A DNA stretch of 64,000 bases. Origin: Pedobacter helvus (lineage in GTDB: Bacteria; Bacteroidota; Bacteroidia; Sphingobacteriales; Sphingobacteriaceae). The position numbers and the translations under genes are program-made. Each line of letters begins with the position of its first letter. The first letter of the stretch is position 1. Shown piece after piece: positions 58,778 through 64,000 of this stretch. The stretch spans positions 315,210 through 379,209 of the forward strand of contig NZ_SRMP01000003.1 of NCBI RefSeq assembly GCF_005925325.1, given 5' to 3'. A model generated the notes under the pieces. The model was given only the letters and a program-made list of their open reading frames with translations. It had not been told where the DNA came from and did not search any database.

Positions 58778-60151
58778 CTATATCAAGTTTAAAATAAGTG
58801 CCGGATAAATACCTAAAACTAAGATCACTATTGTAGAAATCACTAGCACCACTTTGTACTGAACAGGCGTATCCAACTCAACCTCCTTGCCTTCTTTGAA
58901 ATAAACTGCGATAATTACTCGGAAATAATAGTAGAAACCAACTAGGGCATTTAAAATAGCGATAACGACTAAAATTACTTGATAGTTCTCCATCACATTC
59001 AAGAACATTACATACTTGCCAATGAAACCTGCAGTTAAAGGAATACCTGCTAATGATAGCATCGCAATGGTTAAAGCCAAAGCCGCTAAAGGGTTACGTT
59101 TAGCCAAACCGTTAAAGCTTTCAATATCATCACTACCGGTTTTCTGTTTTACATTAATCAATACTGCAAAAGCTACAATACTTGCAAAAGTATAGGCAGC
59201 AGCATAAACTAATACATTACTTGCTGAATGAGCAGTTAACACAATTAAAGAAAACAACAAGTAACCTGCGTGAGAAATACTTGAATAAGCAAGCATTCTT
59301 TTGAAGTTCTTTTGATATAAAGCAGTGATATTCCCTAAACACAAAGTGATAATCACAATGACCATTAATGCTGGCATCCAGAAATCGTGCAACGGTTCGA
59401 AAGCACCTGCGAACAATCTTAAGAATGCCGCAAAACCTGCAGTTTTAACTACGGTAGACATAAAGGCAGTGATTAATGAAGGCGCACCTTCATACACATC
59501 TGGTGTCCAGAAGTGGAAAGGAGCAGCACCAACTTTAAAACACAAACCAACCATAATTAAAATGATACCTGGATAGAATAAAGGCGATACGTTCGTTACG
59601 TTGTTCACCAAGTTAGTTTGAATTACATCAATATCAAATGAACCTGTAGCACCGTAGATTAAAGCGATACCAAACAATAGGAAACCAGTTGAGAAAGCAC
59701 CCATTAAAAAGTACTTCAAAGAAGCTTCATTAGAAGCAAAGTTCAATTTTCTAATACCTGCCAAGATATATAAACATACCGACATGATTTCGATACCTAC
59801 AAATAACATTGATAAGTTTTTATAAGAAACCATGATGATGATACCACACAAAGCGAACAAGATCAAAGTGAAATATTCAGCTATGTTTTGGCTATTTTCA
59901 GCGAAATAACGTTGGGTTAAAAGAAAAATGAAAAACGTTCCGATAATTGAAATTGATGCAAAAGCCAACGCAAAATTATCGATCTGCATCATTCCAAAAT
60001 GTACCGTTGGTTGATCCCAAGAACAGATGGTAAAACCTAATGCAACCAAAAGACCAAGCAAGGTGATAGGCAATAAAGCTTTTTTAGCTTTAAATAAACC
60101 TGTATAAAGAACTACTAAAGCCGTTAAGGCAATGGTTATAATAATATTCAT
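58778..60151 (-). CDS. nuoN: NADH-quinone oxidoreductase subunit N
   Basis: A 457-residue Mrp-antiporter-like subunit of respiratory complex I with about 14 helices. Recognisable: LSMLFVGIEIMSVCLYILAG, ASLKYFLMGAFSTGFLLFG, KVGAAPFHFWTPDVYEGAPS (antiporter motif with Lys/His), KRMLAYSSISHAGYLL and LAGIPLTAGFIGKYVMF. It is the last gene of the nuo run here, 2 bp after nuoM. Confidence 0.95.
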   Translation of the reverse strand: MNIIITIALTALVVLYTGLFKAKKALLPITLLGLLVALGFTICSWDQPTVHFGMMQIDNFALAFASISIIGTFFIFLLTQRYFAENSQNIAEYFTLILFALCGIIIMVSYKNLSMLFVGIEIMSVCLYILAGIRKLNFASNEASLKYFLMGAFSTGFLLFGIALIYGATGSFDIDVIQTNLVNNVTNVSPLFYPGIILIMVGLCFKVGAAPFHFWTPDVYEGAPSLITAFMSTVVKTAGFAAFLRLFAGAFEPLHDFWMPALMVIVIITLCLGNITALYQKNFKRMLAYSSISHAGYLLFSLIVLTAHSASNVLVYAAAYTFASIVAFAVLINVKQKTGSDDIESFNGLAKRNPLAALALTIAMLSLAGIPLTAGFIGKYVMFLNVMENYQVILVVIAILNALVGFYYYFRVIIAVYFKEGKEVELDTPVQYKVVLVISTIVILVLGIYPALILNLI

Positions 60152-60153
60152 GC

Positions 60154-61620
60154 TTAGTTAATCCCTGTTAATTTATGATTAATCTGTTGTAATAAGTGTT
60201 GTACCGAGGCGTCTGAAATTTGCATTAATGGTTTTGGATAAACCCCAATGACAATAATCAAAGCACAAATGGTGTACAATACTACTTTTTCTGTTCCGTT
60301 AATATCTTTAAATCCCGCAGTAAGCGCATTCGTTTCGCCCAACATAATTTTTTGATAGCTTCTAAACATGTAAACCGCTCCGAAGATAATCGTTAAACCT
60401 GCTACTGCACCTAACCAAGCGTTATAGCTGTAAACGCTCATCAGCAATAAAAACTCGCCAATAAAACCGTTAGTTCCTGGTAAAGCTACTGTTCCTAAAA
60501 GGATGATCAAGAAAGTAATTGCTAATTGAGGCGCTACCTTTGCCAAACCACCTAATTCATCAACTTTGTTGGTTGCTAAACGCGAATTGATGATATCCAA
60601 CACGAAGAACAAACCAATTACATTGATACCATGACTTAACATTTGGATCATGCTACCTTGTAAACCTTGGTGACTTAAGGTGAAAATACCAGCCGCTATC
60701 AAACCTACGTGACTAACCGACGAATAAGCGACCAAACGTTTCGCATCTTTTTGCATGAAAGCAATGATAGCTGCATAAACTACACCAATAATCGCTAAGA
60801 CAATAACAATATGTGTCCAGTCTTGAACACCCTGAGGCACTACTGGCAATAACCATCTAATTACGCCATAAATACCCATCTTTAACATGATACCTGATAG
60901 CAACATGGTTCCTGGAGTTGGAGCTGTAGTATAGGTATCTGGCTGCCAAGTGTGGAATGGAAAAATCGGCATCTTAATCGCAAATGCAATAAAGAAAGCC
61001 CAGAAAATCCAGCCTTGCTGCGTAGCATCTAATTCTAACTTGTAGAATTCAGCTAGTTCAAAATTGTTAGCTGGGTTTTGTAGAAATAAATAAATGATAC
61101 CCAAGAGCATGAATAAAGAACCTGCAATAGTATACACAAAAAATTTCATGTTTACCTTGATGCGGTCTTTACCTCCCCAAGTGGCGCAGATAAAGTAAAT
61201 AGGAATTAGAGCCGCTTCCCATCCAATATAGAATAAGAAAGCATCTAAAGCTGTAAATACCAATAGTAAACCAGTTTGCATAAACAACACCAAAGCATAG
61301 AAAGCATTGGCATTTTTATATTCGTGTTTAAAGCTAGCTAGGATAATCAGCGGTGTTAAAACATTCGTTAACAAGACCGTGATCATGCTAATTCCATCAA
61401 TTCCTGCATGAAAGTTAATTCCCAATTGTTCAATCCAAGGAAAATTAACTACAAACTGTGTGCTTGCATCTGGTGTGAATTTGCATAACAAACCAATAGC
61501 TACAGCCAATGAAAAAATTGAAAAAACTAATGCGGCTACCTTAGCTGTGTTTCGCTTGGTAAATAAAGCGGTGGCAATTGCGCCAACTAAGGGTAGAAAT
61601 ATGAGTATTAAAAGTTCCAT
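60154..61620 (-). CDS. nuoM: NADH-quinone oxidoreductase subunit M
   Basis: A 488-residue Mrp-type proton-pumping subunit. Motifs: FLFYIGWEAALIPIYFICATWGG, IKMPIFPFHTWQPDTYTTAPTPG (antiporter loop), KRLVAYSSVSHVGLIAAG (Lys-containing helix) and LPGTNGFIGEFLLLMSVY. It starts 19 bp after nuoL ends and runs to nuoN with a 2-bp gap. Confidence 0.95.
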   Translation of the reverse strand: MELLILIFLPLVGAIATALFTKRNTAKVAALVFSIFSLAVAIGLLCKFTPDASTQFVVNFPWIEQLGINFHAGIDGISMITVLLTNVLTPLIILASFKHEYKNANAFYALVLFMQTGLLLVFTALDAFLFYIGWEAALIPIYFICATWGGKDRIKVNMKFFVYTIAGSLFMLLGIIYLFLQNPANNFELAEFYKLELDATQQGWIFWAFFIAFAIKMPIFPFHTWQPDTYTTAPTPGTMLLSGIMLKMGIYGVIRWLLPVVPQGVQDWTHIVIVLAIIGVVYAAIIAFMQKDAKRLVAYSSVSHVGLIAAGIFTLSHQGLQGSMIQMLSHGINVIGLFFVLDIINSRLATNKVDELGGLAKVAPQLAITFLIILLGTVALPGTNGFIGEFLLLMSVYSYNAWLGAVAGLTIIFGAVYMFRSYQKIMLGETNALTAGFKDINGTEKVVLYTICALIIVIGVYPKPLMQISDASVQHLLQQINHKLTGIN

Positions 61621-61639
61621 TTATATATTTGAACTAGTT

Positions 61640-63541
61640 TTAAGCGATAGACAAATAAGTGTAAAGCAATAATGCCACCACACCAACAACCATCATGATG
61701 ATGTAGTAACCCACATTACCAGATTGCAATAATCTCAAGCTCTTGCTGCCTTCATTGGTAGTCCAGCCTAAGCCATTTACCAAACCATCAATCACTTTGT
61801 TATCGATGATTTTATAGAAGAAGTTAGAGCATTTATCTAAAGGTTTTCTAATGATGGTATCGTAAATCTCATCTAAATAGAATTTGTTGTAAGATAACTT
61901 TTCTAAAGCTGTACGAGGCGCTTCATCAGCTACAGGAATATCTGCTTTCTTAACGTATTTGCTGTAAGCCAAAAGTATTGCTACAATAGCAGCCAATACC
62001 GAAACGCCCATCAATGTAAATTCTGTAGTATGGTCTAGCTCTAAGTGGTTCTGGGTAACCTTCGCTCCCGTTAACCAATGTGCCAGCCATTCGTTTCCAC
62101 CAAATATGTGTGGAATGTTTAACAAGCCACCAACAGCAGCTAAAACCGCCAATACCACCAATGGAATAGTCATAGCTTTTGGCGACTCGTGAATATGCCC
62201 TTCCGTATGATGAGAACCTCTGAATTTTCCGTAAAAAGTCAAATACATCATCCGGAACATGTAGAAAGCAGTTAAAAACGCCGTCAATACACCTACGCCC
62301 CAAAGTATCGGACTGAATTGATAAGCGTGTGCCAAGATTTCATCCTTAGAAAAGAAACCTGAGAATGGAGGTAAACCAGCAATAGCGATAGTACCCACCA
62401 TCATGGTAGCGAAAGTCGTTTTCAATTTAGCTTTTAATCCCCCCATGTGGCGCATATCTTGCTCGTGGTGTAAAGAGTGGATGACCGCACCAGCACCTAA
62501 GAACAACAACGCTTTGAAGAAAGCATGTGTTAATACGTGGAAGAATGAACCTGTATAAGCACCAACGCCTAAGCCTAAGAACATATATCCCAATTGAGAT
62601 ACGGTTGAATAAGCCAATACTTTTTTGATGTCTGTTTGAGTAAGGGCAATCAAAGCTGCAACTAAGGCAGTTGCTGCACCTACAACAGCAATGATATTTT
62701 GTGCAATTGGTGCCAAGTCGAAAACTACGCTTGAGCGAGCGATCATGTAAATACCTGCAGTTACCATCGTTGCTGCATGGATTAAGGCAGAAACTGGAGT
62801 TGGACCCGCCATTGCATCTGGTAACCAAGTAAATAAAGGCAGCTGTGCAGATTTACCACAAGCGCCAATAAATAACAATATTGCAATGATGGTAATGGTA
62901 TCATTTCCTGGCAACATGTTAGCTGCCTGCGGGAATATTTTTGCAAATTCTAAGCTTCCGAAAACTTGGAACATCAAGAATACGCCTAAAAGGAAGCCCA
63001 AATCACCAATACGGTTCATTACAAATGCTTTTTTTGCAGCACTTGCATAACTGCTATTGGTAAACCAGAAACCGATTAATAGGTACGAACATAAACCTAC
63101 ACCTTCCCAACCAATAAACATCACAATGTAGTTTGAACCTAAAACCAAAATCAACATGAAGAAGATAAATAGGTTCAAATAAGCGAAGAACTTGCCAAAG
63201 CCAGCATCTCCATGCATGTAAGCTGTAGAGTAGATGTGGATCAAGAAACCAATTCCTGTGATGATCAAGAGCATAATAGCACTCAATGGATCGTACAAGA
63301 ACGACAAAGGAATTTTCAAATCTCCAACACTGATCCAATCGAAGAAGTTAACGGTAAATTGCTTTTCTACACTTGAATTAAGCTCGAAGAAAAAGCAAAC
63401 GCTAAGGATAAATGAAGCTAAAACCACCCCGCTGCCGATAAAACCAACAGCACCTTTGCTCAATGTATTACGGCCTAAACCGTTAATCACAAAGCCTAAA
63501 AGCGGAAGAACTGGAATTAACCAAAGTAAACTTGTAATCAT
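61640..63541 (-). CDS. nuoL: NADH-quinone oxidoreductase subunit L
   Basis: A 633-residue antiporter-like subunit with a long C-terminal lateral helix extension (about residues 520-633). Motifs: NYIVMFIGWEGVGLCSYLLIGFW, SAQLPLFTWLPDAMAGPTPVSALIHAATM, KKVLAYSTVSQLGYMF and FFSKDEILAHAYQF. The length and lateral-helix region fit NuoL rather than NuoM. Confidence 0.95.
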   Translation of the reverse strand: MITSLLWLIPVLPLLGFVINGLGRNTLSKGAVGFIGSGVVLASFILSVCFFFELNSSVEKQFTVNFFDWISVGDLKIPLSFLYDPLSAIMLLIITGIGFLIHIYSTAYMHGDAGFGKFFAYLNLFIFFMLILVLGSNYIVMFIGWEGVGLCSYLLIGFWFTNSSYASAAKKAFVMNRIGDLGFLLGVFLMFQVFGSLEFAKIFPQAANMLPGNDTITIIAILLFIGACGKSAQLPLFTWLPDAMAGPTPVSALIHAATMVTAGIYMIARSSVVFDLAPIAQNIIAVVGAATALVAALIALTQTDIKKVLAYSTVSQLGYMFLGLGVGAYTGSFFHVLTHAFFKALLFLGAGAVIHSLHHEQDMRHMGGLKAKLKTTFATMMVGTIAIAGLPPFSGFFSKDEILAHAYQFSPILWGVGVLTAFLTAFYMFRMMYLTFYGKFRGSHHTEGHIHESPKAMTIPLVVLAVLAAVGGLLNIPHIFGGNEWLAHWLTGAKVTQNHLELDHTTEFTLMGVSVLAAIVAILLAYSKYVKKADIPVADEAPRTALEKLSYNKFYLDEIYDTIIRKPLDKCSNFFYKIIDNKVIDGLVNGLGWTTNEGSKSLRLLQSGNVGYYIIMMVVGVVALLLYTYLSIA

Positions 63542-63556
63542 TTTATTTTATTAGAA

Positions 63557-63886
63557 TTACCACTTAAGGCGATTTAATACATTAATATCTATTGATTGTG
63601 TGTTACGGTAAACCATCACAATGATACTTAAACCGATGGCTACTTCTGCCGCGGCCAAAGCCATAATGAAGAATACGAACACTTGCCCTGAAGGATCATT
63701 ATGATGTACCGAGAACGCTGCCAAAAGCAGGTTTACAGCATTCAACATTAACTCTACCGACATGAAAATGATGATCGCATTTCTACGAACCAACACGCCA
63801 ATAACACCAATAGTGAAAATGATGGCACAGAACCAAATGTAGTGGTTCAATGGCACGCCTTGCATATTTTCGAATAAACTACCCAT
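63557..63886 (-). CDS. nuoK: NADH-quinone oxidoreductase subunit K
   Basis: A 109-residue subunit with three helices (FCAIIFTIGVIGVLVRRNAI; IFMSVELMLNAVNLLLAAFS; FFIMALAAAEVAIGLSII). The conserved Glu residues in the second and third helices (MSVELML, AAAEVAIG) mark it as NuoK. Its start overlaps the end of nuoJ by 8 bp, and a GGAGG Shine-Dalgarno lies inside nuoJ, 10 bp before the ATG. Confidence 0.95.
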   Translation of the reverse strand: MGSLFENMQGVPLNHYIWFCAIIFTIGVIGVLVRRNAIIIFMSVELMLNAVNLLLAAFSVHHNDPSGQVFVFFIMALAAAEVAIGLSIIVMVYRNTQSIDINVLNRLKW

Positions 63887-64000
63887 TAGTTTTTTCCTCC
63901 TTTTTAGTTAAAAGTACCGCACCAACCATTGCACTTAATAAGAGTAATGACGATAATTCGAATGGCAACATAAACGGGCCAAATAACTCTTTACCTAAGT
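63879..64000 (-). CDS. nuoJ: NADH-quinone oxidoreductase subunit J (C-terminal part, cut by window edge)
   Basis: The minus strand from 64000 reads LGKELFGPFMLPFELSSLLL, then LSAMVGAVLLTKKEEKTNG, then a TAG stop at 63879-63881. The PFELSSLLLLSAMVGAVLL helix is the C-terminal helix of NuoJ. Only about 40 residues are in the window. It overlaps nuoK by 8 bp. Confidence 0.88.
   Translation of the reverse strand, partial: LGKELFGPFMLPFELSSLLLLSAMVGAVLLTKKEEKTNG

Noticed and set aside
1-64000. tRNA, rRNA, CRISPR array, IS element or prophage
   Set aside because: No tRNA-like cloverleaf, rRNA motif, repeat-spacer array, transposase or integrase frame was noticed by eye; a dedicated search could still find a short tRNA.

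Overview
The window comes from an AT-rich Bacteroidota chromosome, most likely Sphingobacteriaceae and Pedobacter-like. The evidence is internal: PorV and GldJ of the type IX secretion/gliding apparatus, several SusC-like or TonB-plug proteins with CarboxypepD_reg-like N-termini, DUF2027-Smr, DUF2911 and DUF4159 proteins, M28 peptidases with Bacteroidota architecture, and many promoter-like TAnnTTTG (-7) boxes lying just upstream of start codons. Genes are densely packed on both strands. I saw no rRNA, tRNA, CRISPR array, IS element or phage region. This is core chromosome with two decayed genes and many short intergenic repeats.

Layout. 0-8 kb: a cut-off phosphopantetheinyl transferase, dcd, an MG2/TonB-plug surface protein, two fatty-acid type enzymes (enoyl-CoA hydratase, SDR), a lipoprotein, a DUF2027-Smr protein and fabH. 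8-16 kb: clpS, small stress and hydrolase genes, DUF2911, hisS and a thioredoxin-fold protein. 16-21 kb: two paralogous TonB-plug outer-membrane barrel proteins. 21-27.7 kb: Nudix, PlsC, a frameshifted methyltransferase, then a LytTR two-component pair divergent from an operon of a 57-aa membrane peptide and a BcrA-type ABC exporter, with repeated operator-like sites between them. 27.7-35.3 kb: two M28 peptidases, a beta-CASP nuclease, and a BlaI / BlaR1-like M56-TonB-plug / TonB operon. 35.5-41.5 kb: typA, a subclass B1-type metallo-beta-lactamase, a VOC protein, a fasciclin protein, a decayed msrB relic, and an ECF sigma / RskA-like anti-sigma pair. 41.5-47.6 kb: an amidoligase-rich cluster (two esterases, two ATP-grasp proteins, a YbdK-like GCS2 ligase, a class I glutamine amidotransferase). 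47.7-54 kb: a 53-aa Cys-rich membrane peptide with a Crp/Fnr regulator, YceI, pirin, ispF-porV and gldJ. 54-64 kb, all on the minus strand: biotin carrier, DUF4159, rsmE, a CNNM/CBS protein, ppa, DedA, then nuoN-M-L-K-J running off the right edge.

Four gene groups look like functional modules. (1) LytTR kinase/regulator, small peptide and ABC exporter around a shared intergenic region with three GTT-core-like repeats about 21 and 29 bp apart. (2) The amidoligase cluster, which looks like a pathway for an uncharacterised peptide- or amide-linked product. (3) The fasciclin / ECF sigma / RskA-like module, which recalls the mycobacterial SigK-RskA-MPT70/83 arrangement; both regulators start with TTG. 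(4) BlaI-M56-TonB, in which the sensor peptidase carries two TonB-C domains and a receptor-plug-like tail.

A second theme is intergenic sequence. Several spacers consist of short words repeated imperfectly, and twice such tracts are translated (inside hisS and as the signal peptide of the DUF4159 protein). Several nested palindromes sit between convergent or co-directional genes. All functional statements are from reading the sequence and remembered family motifs; no database search was run.
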